Shown here: positions 54,401 through 64,000 of the stretch, in pieces
Layout: every line of letters starts with the position of its first letter
How positions within the stretch are numbered: position 1 is the stretch's first letter
Assembly: GCA_013433145.1 (NCBI GenBank)
Contig: CM024169.1
Location: 5,332,001-5,396,000 of the forward strand
DNA: 64,000 nucleotides
Direction of reading: 5' to 3'
From: Ascaris suum
Taxonomy: Eukaryota; Nematoda; Chromadorea; Rhabditida; Ascarididae
Position numbers and translations under genes: made by a program
The notes under the pieces: generated by a model
Told to the model about the DNA's origin: nothing
Seen by the model: the letters and a program-made list of their open reading frames with translations, nothing else
The model's database searches: none

Positions 54401-57049
54401 TTCTAGGCTCCAAAAATGGAAAACCTCATCCTCCATCCAAGGTGGTACGACACTCCTATTATGGAATGGATCAGTCTCCAAAAGTCGCAATTCAACCGGC
54501 GTTTCTTGGGAAATCGCGAGCATTTAAAGTCTCCCAATGCACAAATAATTATAAACGCGCCAACAGTTGACACGTGTACCAGACCTCATCCCTTCACCTT
54601 GAACTGATCTACGGAGTGCCCCCCCCAACACTCCTGTTATGCTGCCCTCACCCGTCGTTGAAGGAAGGATTCGACAGGCACTGATGAAACTGACAGCCTT
54701 ACATTCCGACCCAACCAACCCCCTCCAACATGCCCGCTTTAATTCATCACCGCGCAATCCTTCAACATGTGCGAAACATGCAACTGCATACAAAGATAAA
54801 TCAAAATATTTCTGCTGCACATGCCTCCCTGACAACTAAGTGCAAAGCTATTCAACAGCATAAGTCACCTTCCCTGGCAAACAACCCACTTTGCACTCTG
54901 CGCACTATGGCACAACGTCACCCCATGTGTGCTGAAGTCAGAGTTCGCCTCATTCCTTACGTCACTATGCTAACGTCGACATATTTTGTGTACGTCACCT
55001 CGGATGCACACGAAAAAACCATTCAAAGAAATGCGATCACCTTCCGCTGCTTTGTATATCGATCCGGATGGAGACACTTCAGTTGCGCACTTTGCATCCA
55101 ATTCATCACTTAAAAATAATAATTTACTGCGACACCCGCAATCATTAAAACGTCCTCTCATAATCACTGTCACGGTTGATCAATGCTGCATCTCACATGG
55201 CACTCAACGCTGATGAGGAATACAGCGCTGAACGAGGATGTTGGAGCCGGATTCCTTTAGCTGGAAGGATTGCAAACGGCATGGATTCACATTTACAGCA
55301 CAGAACTTTCAGCTGTAACACATTAACAGCCGTATATGAAAAAACAGGGGGTCTAAGTAACGCCCACCAACAATTTCCTTTCCATTTACAATCTCTTCAT
55401 TAAAGCTAAAGCAAAATCCGCCGTCCTATAAGTAGAAGGATCGATGAGCACAACATCCGTCCATGATGCAGTGCGTGTTGCAAACGGATATCACAGAGGA
55501 CAGACAGCTACCACGAAATGAAGAAACAGCAGCAACAAAGAAAACAAACATTCAAGCGACTATAAAAGCGCTAAGCAAAGCGTACAGGAAAAAGAGAAAA
55601 GATAGATATACGAAAACTTTGTTTGTAGACCAGCACAACAATGGACTATTACGCCAAATACAAATACAAAGGAATCGATCAGCCTGCTGGCTCCGTTGAT
55701 CGCTACAAAATCCACAAATGCGAGCGCCGGTTTACGCTTTCAGTCGAGTTTCTTGCTCTTATGATCGCCGGATCCTCCCTGCAACATAAAATTAAACAAT
55801 CAAGTGGCTGAGCTAACAAAGGCTTTAGCTGAACCTTCATACACGCAAATTTAGTCCATATGAGAGGCAGGCAACCTGAGGTTGAATTGAAACCTTACTA
55901 CGTAAGGAAAGCTGACTGAAATTGCTACTAGATGAGCTACCGACCGGATAGCTCAAATACAAGCAGTTCGGCAGTGGGCACACACTCAGGCGCACATAGC
56001 AGACATAGGAAACAAACGCTCGCCTTTATTTCTTTTTTGCGCTCCCTTTTCTCTCTGTCCTCCTCAAACAAATTTTCTTGAGCACTCTTTTTGTGGCTAA
56101 CAAGAATTTACCATTTTTCAATCGAAGTTGTTTTCTGAATGTTTTGAAGTTTCAACTGCACATTTTTCCACAGCTCCGGGTAAGCAATATATCTGCTCAC
56201 CCGGAACCCATACTCACTGCCATAAAACAGTGGTTCTGAACATTATCTGAAATCTGTGTTTTCAATGAAATATCTAATAAATTGTGAAGGGGATGGGAAA
56301 CGAATAAACGCCGCACTTGCAGCGATATATCAGTAGACAAGATTTTGAGAAATCTTGAGGGCTGTGAACAGAACGCTTCATTACGTTTTAAGTACTGTTC
56401 AATAGACATCACAGAAACGGCAATACTGCGCACAAACATCAAATACATTCAAGCCAAATGCCGTTTAACATCGCACTAAAGGTGCGTCTTGGATGAACTG
56501 AATTCAACGTTCTTCGAATGCGCAAAGCTGGATGTGCTGAAGAGAATCCGTTACGTACTACTCTTTTTAGTTGTCAATCAAGAAGTACAGAACAATATAG
56601 AAAAAAAGATTCATAGCAGTACACTGACTGCTGCCACTTTTACTAGCGTTTTCACCGATGGCAAAGCAAATCTAATTCGGGAGTTCAGAAATGATGGCAG
56701 TCACTACACGATCTGCTAGGATACCCAGGGAGCGTCGCTTGCACATAGCAACAAATCTTTGATTACTTCTTTTCTAGGTCACAGATACTTTAAAGCAATT
56801 TTCATTAAATAAGCTGGTTCATTTTCTTTGAATCTTACTAGGGAACATAAAGGTCACCATAGACAGACCAAAAAGAAGCATGAGAAGAATTTGCCCTAAA
56901 CTTATTCCTCCACAAATTGAATCGACCACTAATTACATCCCCTGTGAACCAACAAAAAGTGTATCTTAATATTAGCACATAACTGCGCAATAAAATAAAG
57001 GAGTGATAAGCACTTAAACAGATAACGACACACGTAAGGATGCGACTCA
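51409..57049. other. Convergent intergenic region between PLBD-like and BAP31 genes
   Basis: No gene was recognised. From about 52 kb rightwards the plus strand is rich in A and C, opposite to the T/G bias of the plus-strand genes, as if most of it were transcribed from the minus strand, perhaps as a long BAP31 3' UTR or an unseen gene. A minus-strand frame at 54090-53905 is open and hydrophilic but matches no family I know. A minus-strand AATAAA lies at 56030-56025. Confidence 0.5.
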
Positions 57050-57156
57050 TCAAACCTCATGCTCAGAAAGAAGTTGGCAAACGCGGTCGTATTCTCTCTG
57101 AAGACCTTCAGCCTGTTCCTTCATTGCATCACGGTCATTCTGAGCCGACTTCAGTT
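57050..57156 (-). CDS. BCAP31: BAP31 terminal exon
   Basis: Follows AATGTTGCAG. It encodes LKSAQNDRDAMKEQAEG and LQREYDRVCQLLSEHEV, then TGA, matching the human end LKSEG...TKEYDRLLEEH in pattern. No dilysine retrieval motif is present. Confidence 0.93.
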
Positions 57157-60100
57157 CTGCAACATTATTCACCTTTTATTCTTCACAGCAAAAAGTATCA
57201 CATCCACTGCTATAAATATCCAACATTTTTTCCCAAATTCGCAAACAATATCACCATGGAATCGCAAAAAAAAAAAAAAAAAAAAAACAAAAAACAAAAA
57301 ATAAACAGCGCAAAGTGCCCATGATGGTAGTGTCAACGAGCAAAGCACCTGAAGGCGCCGTTTAAACGGGAAAAACATTAAGCAATTTTTTCGCACATTT
57401 TCGTGAAGAAAACCGATTTCCGTTTCAAACCACTAAAAAAGTTCTCCCTATCGTCGATTAGTGTTACGTAATGCTAACCATTCGTTCCAACACAAAAAGC
57501 ATTTGTATAATCTTGTGCAAAAGCAGCCACTCTGCCTGATACTCATCGCAGAAAAAACAATGCGGCTCAAATTGAATAGCATCAGATGAATGCCCGAAGT
57601 GCATCTGAACCCACAAAAATTGTGGTTTGTCGAAGACAACACAAGAAAATGGGAGCTTTGAACATAATGCAGAAATTTGCACTTTTCGTGTGGAAATTCG
57701 AGTGAGTACCGTATTAACTTCTCTAAGCACATTAAACTTGCAAATACTATCAAATCAAATAAATATGAGAGGAGGAAGAGGAAAGTGCACTCATTAATTC
57801 GCACGCAAATCATTTATGCAGCACAGACTGTTTCGCCCAAGATGATAATTAGAAATCTAGTTAGCCCATCGAAATTTTCACCGAACCCCACGGCATTTTC
57901 AGCTCAAAATCTACTTTCAAAATTGCATCAAAATTCGCGAGAAGATAAGTAAAAAAGGTTTTCAATAAAACTGCAACGATTACCTCTGCTCATTTCATCG
58001 ACCTCTTTCTCCAGCTTTTTCACCTTTTCACTGTCGTCGCTTCCCTAAACACCTGCACTAAGCAACGCTCTATGCATACATGACGTTTTAAATGGTGCAT
58101 TTTCTGTTGCCATGCTAATGTGTAAAGAAGATCCCCTCAGCAACCTTAACGGCCGCGAGTTCTTTATTTAACTAGGGGCAAGAAGTCCATCGGTACCTTT
58201 CTGATGATCTAGAAGCACAAAGCAGCAAACAGTAAAATGAGCTTTTTTGACTTCATTAGAGGAACTGAGAATCATAGCAATCAGTACTATTCAAGTCAGT
58301 TATACCAAAAACTCAAATGCTTGTTTATTATGGAACCATTCATTTTTCAGAATCGCCTCACTAATCGATGAAGTATTATCACCGCAACACTAAAGGAGGC
58401 TTGATCCTCAAAAAGAACTCGAAACCACTAATTATCAGTAGAAGCGAAGTTCACAGCGGTATTTTTCGCAGTAAACTGAAGCTTATTCCTGCTAAGACCA
58501 TAGAGCTAAACTATGATATGACCGCCGACTCCTTCCACTCACAACCGCAAAAAGTATATCTTCAAATACTTGCAAAAAGCACTTTTGATTTAAAAACTAC
58601 ATTTCGGTCTGCTTTAACACACCGCCAACACATGAATATTTCTGCGATTTCGATTGTGAGAGTTATTACTTAGCACAATCTGCAGAGAATAAACAAAAAT
58701 AAAGCAAAAAATGATTACAGCACCAAAAGTGCATCCTACGATGGTGGCTGTGAAAAGCTGCGTTGTGAACGCATGTCACGCCAAAACTTTTAAAAGCATA
58801 AAAACGATGCCCTTTACTCTTGCACTTTGAAGTATAATGGTCACACGTTGGTAAATGATAATAAAGGGAAGTATGTAACGTCGAATAGGACAGAACTCCT
58901 TCACATTTTTCGAAAAGCTGCTACTCTATTGTCATTTCCTTTTATTCAGTAATGGCCAGCATAATATAATGTATGATTCCACAATCTTTCTCTTTAGGTG
59001 GGAAAGAAAGAAAGAAATAACTTATAGAGAAAATGACAGTAATTGAAGAAAGCAGATTGTATATGAAAATTGAAAAGAAAGAATAACGATGACGCGTGTT
59101 GAACGTTGAAAAAACGTTTATCTCATATGAACTTCTGTAAACTTCAAATGATCTCATATTTGAACCCCGAGGAATAGATATACATCAGCAACAATCCTTC
59201 GTATAAATCAGTATTGCAACTGTCGTATTTCAAAGCAATTTTTCATCTCTGTGGAGACTGCACTCTCATAATTCCACACTGATAATTACGCTATCGGCCG
59301 GTCGCATTTTGGCAGAAGGCAACTTCGAAAACAAAAAGATGGAAAAAAGGAAAACAAAAAACCACCATAAGATTTTTAGCAGCTCTGCTCGCTCCTTCGG
59401 CTTGTTTGAGAGCGGCCTCTGCAGCCGCCTCCAGTTGCGCTCCACGAGACAGAAGGCTCACAAGACGCTTGATCACTCTTTAAAATTTCATAATGTAAGA
59501 AAAATATTATCTTATCGGAACAAGCTCAATCCTATCACTATTTTACTGTTTGTCAAAGTTTAGAGTTGACTCCCAACAAGACTCTTTGTGCGTATCCTTT
59601 CCCACATATTACAGCATTTTATTGCTATTCCTAGCTACTCTGCTGGAGAAAAATGATTGCAGCTGAAATTTGGATATGCCAACGACTATCTACTTCGGAA
59701 ATACAGTTACGTGAATGCTTGCGGAATCGAGCACCAAGCACTCTATGGCCCCTAATGCTATCATCAGAAATACTGCTAAGAACTTTTAAACATGTACGTA
59801 ACACCTAGAGGCAAGCACTGCTTTTCGGCTGTCCTGCTGCGCTCAACTATCGATCCCTTTCCATCTCTCCAACCTCATATTTTTCTATTCCTGTGGACAC
59901 CTTTCTATCCTTGAGATTCCCCTTTCCAATTACCAAGAAATGCTCCCTCATCTGCTGCGACCATCCAAATCGAGAATTTGGTCTACATCGAGAGGTTGCA
60001 ACAATTAAAGCTCAAGATGAGCTGAGATAGCATTAAGCTATTCATGACGGGCCTCCTCTCTTCTACAGGAATGAAGAGAGTGGGAAAGTAAGTAAAAGTA

Positions 60101-62666
60101 AGTGGGGAAAGTAACGGCTGGACGTGTGAGGATGAAGGTGAAGGTAATATTCTGGGTGAAGGTGGAGGTAAAGCGGACGAACGTTTTGGAAGGGGGGGGG
60201 GGGTGAAGGTAATAAAGGAGAACAGCATTTTCTACGCTATCCCATCTACATTTGGCAATCGAAGTAACGACTGTACCCTCTTCGTTTCACTGTTCAAACG
60301 GCACTTCATACATGCATGCGAATCAAGAGTATAATGAAAGTGTAAGCTTTGGACGCCAAAGGGGATTTCCAGCTTGGCTACACGAAAAACTGCGCTTTCG
60401 AAAGAACATCCCTCCGGTCTGGTAACATAACATGTATTCTCTTGACATCAACCTTCTCTTCACCGTCCGTACAAAAAGCCGCTCAAGTCCACGCCTCCGG
60501 CAACCTCTCTGTCCCCCCCCCCTACAACTCCCCGTCCTTATGAAATGAGTTGAGGCCGCACCTACCTGCACTCCCCATATATCTGGCAGCACGGTCCATA
60601 TATGCAAAAAGCCACGAAAATGGACCTACAGAAAAAGCAGCAGCGCAAAGCCGGAGACATAAAGATTGCGCTGCGCTCTGAAGAGTCGCATGTGAATCGC
60701 ATTGTCAACACCTGCTGCGTGTATCGGAGTATCAGCCACTGCCTCTGCTGCATACTTGCGCACTTCGCGTATAGCATCTGCCAAAGCAGGACTGTCAAAC
60801 ATTCTCAACACTTTACTGAGACCCTGCATCACCGTCACAAGTTTCTACAAAAGACATTTACTGAGAAAGTGAAACAGATACATAATGACCTCACTGCGGA
60901 CCGCGGGGAATATTTTTTGAAACAAAATAATAGACGTGTTACCGAAATGATCGTTTACTTATCGAAAGGTAGATTTGATTGTGTTCAAATGAACCTGAAA
61001 TATGCAAAGAGAGGTATTAGTGACGGAAACTCAACAATATGTTGCCAAATTTACCAAAATCAACGATTCACCACACCTCACATCACCCTCCACTCAATCC
61101 ATTTGCAGTCTTTTCACATCGGTTGCACATGACATCTCAGTGGTACATTTGATACGAACCGAATTATCGTAACATTTCAAACGAGGCAAATCACTTGTGA
61201 GGTTCTAGAAGTTCATTTCGATATTCGAAACCAGTATAAGTTCGCAAACCTTTGTGGGAAATTGTTTTTAAGGTTTCTGAACAACTGCTGGTGGAAAATT
61301 CCTCCGATCTCCACTCACAATGGTTCGACCAAAGATTTTTGACTTTTGATGATGCGCTAGTCAAATCTTCTAAGCGCCTTAAGGTTGGCTAGGCTAAGCA
61401 ATGATGTTCGATGGTTGGGGCGATGTGTTTATCTGAGCGTAACCCAATCGTAAAGTCGAGGATCATCTATTTATTTTATAGACGACTGCTTTGTTTAAAA
61501 AAAAATGGTTGCCGAAGGAATAACCACGAAGGCTAGCACAACATGCGCTTTGGCACTTTAGCATACAGCGACAATCGGTCGCCAAAAATATGCTTAATAA
61601 CGCGGTTTCTTGCAAAACCGACCACTTCTACAAAACCTGTTCTGCTGAGTTTTGCACTCGGCCACTTGCAGAACAAATCCGCCTCCTCAATAACATAATG
61701 AGTATTTTCTCTATATGCCGGCAAGTCGTACGGTTACTGCCGTGCTCTCCATATTTATCACCGAGCACTTCAAACTTCGACCGAGTCTTGTCATGCCCGC
61801 CACAATCCCCTAAATCATATAGAATTTTCAAAAACGATACACTGAAACGGAACTGAGGACTGCAAGACCATCGAGCAGGCAAAGATAAACACCTAGACCG
61901 ACACTCCCACAGACAGGCATCAACAACGAAATTCACCAAAGTACGCACAACAAAACGATACCCATGAACAGAAGAATGAGCACCGCGGTGCCGGCAATTG
62001 AATAGACATGGGCATGCCTCTCGAACCAGCGTACGAGTCTGCTCTTGAACACTCGGTTCCAGCTGAAAATGCTTACGCATTTCAGTTAAATCAGTCTCGG
62101 ACAGAGGACCTATTGCCACTACAGATTCGATCTACGATTATTTCAGACTCCCCACTGCGTCTGGACAGAGGGCGAAGAGAGATTCCCCACCTCACAGCCC
62201 ATCGATGGGAAGAAGTTTGTAAGAGCCAAAATGCAGAAGAGTGATTCTGAGGATTAACCAACAATGGAAATATTCCAAAATTTTGCAGCTCATTTGAATC
62301 GTTTAGATTTTAGTAATCTGCAAGCAAAGATTTGCGACAAGATGTGTTCCATCATCTCATATGATGGTGAGCTGATTTACCATCGCCTACAACAACAATC
62401 AGAGTTCATGTCGTCACACTCACATTTATTTATTTTTTTGATCTCATACTTAGATATTCTTTCGCACAATAATTTATATGTACTTTGATTCCCCATCCAA
62501 TTGTGCCTCCTCACGCGGATCATTCAGAGATCCAACATTGGCCCTTTCAATGCGTGCCAAGAAAATAAGCTAACAAAGACGGTCGAATCCAAGGTAGAAG
62601 CAGCATGAGAACAGCGGCTATCTCCACATAGAGGATCAACGCGATGGCAGACCACTGCAGCGACAT
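57050..62666 (-). CDS. BCAP31: BAP31-like B-cell receptor-associated protein, ER membrane (6 exons, 219 residues)
   Basis: BAP31 is a triple-spanning ER membrane protein that escorts membrane proteins out of the ER and takes part in ER quality control. Exons in transcription order: 62666-62575, 62062-61937, 60791-60630, 59477-59366, 58044-57984, 57156-57050, giving 219 codons plus TGA with every phase matched. Start MSLQWSAIALILY matches human MSLQWTAVATFLY. Next come VFKSRL (human IFKSRL), DAIREVRKYA (human DAVREIRKYD), MRLFRAQRNLYVSGFALLLF (human MKLFRAQRNLYIAGFSLLLSF), KRLVSLLS (human RRLVTLIS), and a coiled-coil tail ending QREYDRVCQLLSEHE (human TKEYDRLLEEHAK). Three hydrophobic segments fall near residues 6-25, 51-73 and 118-135. 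Human BCAP31 has 246 residues; here the central part of the coiled coil is shorter and the protein ends HEV, without the human KKEE-type ER retrieval signal. An AG lies 14 bases before the ATG and could accept a spliced leader. Confidence 0.95.
57266..57287 (+). repeat. A22 run
   Basis: Homopolymer A followed by A-rich sequence in BAP31 intron 5. On the gene strand it is a T run in a pyrimidine-rich stretch about 110 bases upstream of exon 6. Confidence 0.95.
57984..58044 (-). CDS. BCAP31: BAP31 exon 5, coiled coil
   Basis: Follows GGTGTTTAG. It encodes SDDSEKVKKLEKEVDEM, a heptad-like charged helix replacing a longer human segment. It ends one base into a codon before GTAATC. Confidence 0.88.
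59366..59477 (-). CDS. BCAP31: BAP31 exon 4, end of third span and start of coiled coil
   Basis: Follows TTTTAAAG. It encodes VIKRLVSLLSRGAQLEAAAE and ALKQAEGASRAAKNLM, aligned with human RRLVTLISQQATLLASNEA and FKKQAESASEAAKKYM. It ends in phase 0 before GTGGTT. Confidence 0.94.
60060..60230 (+). repeat. Purine-rich GTGAAGGTAAT-type imperfect repeat
   Basis: A long purine-biased tract with repeated AAGTAAGT and then GAAGGTGAAGGTAAT, GGGTGAAGGTGGAGGT and GGGTGAAGGTAATAAAG. It lies inside BAP31 intron 3, where on the gene strand it is a polypyrimidine tract. Confidence 0.7.
60192..60203 (+). repeat. G12 run
   Basis: Homopolymer G run at the end of a purine-rich plus-strand tract within BAP31 intron 3. 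Confidence 0.95.
60513..60522 (-). repeat. C10 run (G10 on minus strand)
   Basis: Homopolymer in BAP31 intron 3, 310 bases from the G12 run at 60192 and of opposite polarity. Confidence 0.95.
60630..60791 (-). CDS. BCAP31: BAP31 exon 3, most conserved core
   Basis: Follows TTTGACAG. It encodes ADAIREVRKYA, then HMRLFRAQRNLYVSGFALLL, near-identical to human BCAP31. The donor is GTAGGT. A plus-strand frame of 176 codons covering this stretch is a shadow. Confidence 0.96.
61937..62062 (-). CDS. BCAP31: BAP31 exon 2, second membrane span
   Basis: Follows GCATTTTCAG and completes the split Phe codon. It encodes WNRVFKSRLVRWFERHAHVY and a hydrophobic span with VLILLFMGIVLL. The chosen donor GTGAAT gives a two-base phase matched by exon 3; an earlier GT (GTGCGT) is also phase-compatible and would shorten the protein by four residues. 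Confidence 0.88.
62575..62666 (-). CDS. BCAP31: BAP31 exon 1, first membrane span
   Basis: Encodes MSLQWSAIALILYVEIAAVL and LLLPWIRPS. It ends in two bases before GTTAGC. The start ATG is fixed by the conserved MSLQW opening of the family. Confidence 0.95.
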
Positions 62667-63330
62667 TGCACCCGTTTGACTGACAGTTGTGGTGGATTCC
62701 AAATGCGACGGTGTGATAGCAGACGAATTCGATACACTCCTTTATTTTCACTTGTTTACTTTTTAGCGTACCACACAAGGAAAACATGCGTAAATATATG
62801 TGAGATGCGCGAAATGGTGATAGGCATGGAATAAACCGAATAGAAAACAGACGCACGATCGGCTGCTAGCGCACAGACTGCAGCGAGAAACTCAAGGCGG
62901 GAAGCATAAAAGGAAGGCATTAAGCAAATCGCAATAATGTAAGCGGTGGAGAAATTTAAAACATGCAAATTTCAATACAACAATTTAAGCGCATCACAAA
63001 ACTTTTAACATCGTCTATTCCTACGATATTTCCAGGCAGAATATTCCATTCGCCCGCAACAGGAGGCGGAAATTAGTCAGAAACATTGTCTGTGGTAGGC
63101 ATATTCCTGCCTAGGTGAAATTTATGTCCATACCGTTCACCTTCGGGGTTCCTCTAAAAAAATACAGGAGACAGGATGTCAGTGAAACAATGCACTACCA
63201 CGAAACAGAGAATCAACTCGAATTTACGCCACGACATTCCGGTGAGCTCATATTAAAGATTCCCAGCAAGGCGAAATAATCGAGTTAAGAAGGGCTAAAT
63301 GCAATACAAATGAAACGCTTTTGGGCATCT
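62667..63330. other. Upstream flank of BAP31
   Basis: Promoter-side DNA of BAP31. The minus-strand frame at 62968-62756 is open and hydrophobic but has no BAP31 similarity and no splice evidence. No TATA box or other regulatory site could be assigned with confidence. Confidence 0.45.
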
Positions 63331-64000
63331 CAGATTTATAGTAAGTTAGTGTTTTCCATGACAAATGCCGTGCTGTGCAAATCAGCAAGTGCCCCTCCAG
63401 CACGGCAATATCAGAAACTAGATAAGACGACCACAAGGGATGCCGAAGAGCCCGTCTGTGTTTCAGGAAGCTTTAGGGTTATGTCCGAAGCACCTGTGCT
63501 GCAAGGAAAAGAGGATGCACTTCGCAGTTCCGAATGATTTCTTCGCGTAAAAGAGGAACACTGCGTTCGATGAAAACTTGAACCAATTGCAGCATTAGGA
63601 CCACTACACCATCAACTGCAAAGGGGATAGTCTGACCACCATGCTGGAGAGGCACTTGTGTACCTGTGGTCGACCTGCACAGTACGACATTTATCATGGA
63701 AAACGCTAAGTTGCCATAAATCTGATCGGTTCCCCAAAGGCCAGGATTTTTCCGCAAAAAGTAGAAGACAAAGTAGGTATCATCAACCGTCAGCAAATTT
63801 GCGGTCGTCCACAAACCCCTTGACATTACTGTAAATGTTATCCAAAACATCTTTTACATACGCGATGAAGAAAAATGGATCCAAGACGCTATCCTGAGAT
63901 ACATCGTTATGTATCGGATGCGACGTTGAATGGCTACGACAAGTTCTTGCTCGGAATGTCCGACAGTACAGAAACCTTCTAGTACACTTCAGCAAGCAGT
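63331..64000 (-). mobile_element. Degenerate non-LTR retrotransposon, reverse transcriptase fragment
   Basis: On the minus strand from the right edge the translation reads VSQDSVLDPFFFIAYVKDV and then VKGFVDDRKFADG. These match the reverse transcriptase pattern PQGSVLGPLLFxxYINDL and VKLFADDxKL of jockey/CR1-type LINEs, with the catalytic pair present as VDD instead of ADD and GS replaced by DS. After a stop and frame changes, SDLWQLSVFHDKCRTVQV follows, like the thumb segment (W.L..N..KC). A second diverged copy of that thumb segment lies in inverted orientation at 63331-63406. The element is inactive and cut by the window edge. Confidence 0.75.

Noticed and set aside
60602..61132. Plus-strand frame of 176 codons, the longest on that strand
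   Set aside because: It is antisense to the strongly conserved BAP31 exon 3 and matches nothing itself.
61590..61856. Plus-strand peptide LLPCSPYLSPSTSNFDR resembling the mariner transposase motif LPHPPYSPDLxPSDYHLF
   Set aside because: Similarity is limited to a few Pro/Tyr/Ser residues, with no DD34D context or terminal inverted repeats seen nearby.
61628..62119. Minus-strand frame of 163 codons
   Set aside because: It overlaps BAP31 exon 2 in a different frame; the conserved residues are in the exon's own frame. The rest has no similarity.

Overview
This is 64 kb of animal genomic DNA, very probably from a nematode with long introns. The evidence is small exons (42 to 197 bases) separated by introns of 70 bases to about 9 kb, short nematode-like 3' splice sites (TTTCAG, TTTGCAG, TTTTTAG), T-rich introns on the coding strand, long (TA)n microsatellites and runs of 10 to 17 G. 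The introns are far longer than is usual in Caenorhabditis; a parasitic nematode is a guess from gene architecture only. No bacterial or viral genome is present.

Four protein-coding loci can be read through splicing. (1) 1-4855, plus strand: the 3' end of a galactokinase gene (GALK1 type). The visible exons join in frame to 332 codons plus stop, and about 60 N-terminal residues lie left of the window. (2) 8691-39712, plus strand: a full-length gene for Twinkle, the mitochondrial replicative DNA helicase. It has 18 exons over 31 kb, and the joined model is 706 residues and fully in frame. (3) About 44307-51408 (perhaps starting near 40.5 kb), plus strand: a phospholipase B-like (PLBD/LAMA family) lysosomal hydrolase gene. 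Several exons are clear, but the segment expected after the nucleophile cysteine and most of the C-terminal half were not found. (4) 62666-57050, minus strand: a complete BAP31 (BCAP31) gene, a triple-spanning ER membrane protein. It has six exons and encodes 219 residues.

Layout: galactokinase, Twinkle and the PLBD-like gene run head to tail on the plus strand. BAP31 points towards PLBD from the right. The stretch between them (51.4-57.0 kb) has no recognised gene, and the base-composition bias changes sign near its left end. A degenerate non-LTR retrotransposon reverse transcriptase lies at the right edge on the minus strand, with a second inverted fragment beside it. The four genes belong to unrelated processes (galactose metabolism, mtDNA replication, lysosomal hydrolysis, ER membrane trafficking), and nothing suggests a functional cluster.

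The most interesting points are these. The Twinkle retains a four-cysteine zinc-ribbon pattern, whereas human Twinkle lacks those cysteines. An alternative intronic first exon of Twinkle is in the correct splice phase. The PLBD-like gene looks incomplete at its catalytic core. The retroelement fragments form an inverted pair. No novel multi-gene system was found. All exon models come from reading splice signals, phase and remembered family sequences by eye; no searches were run.
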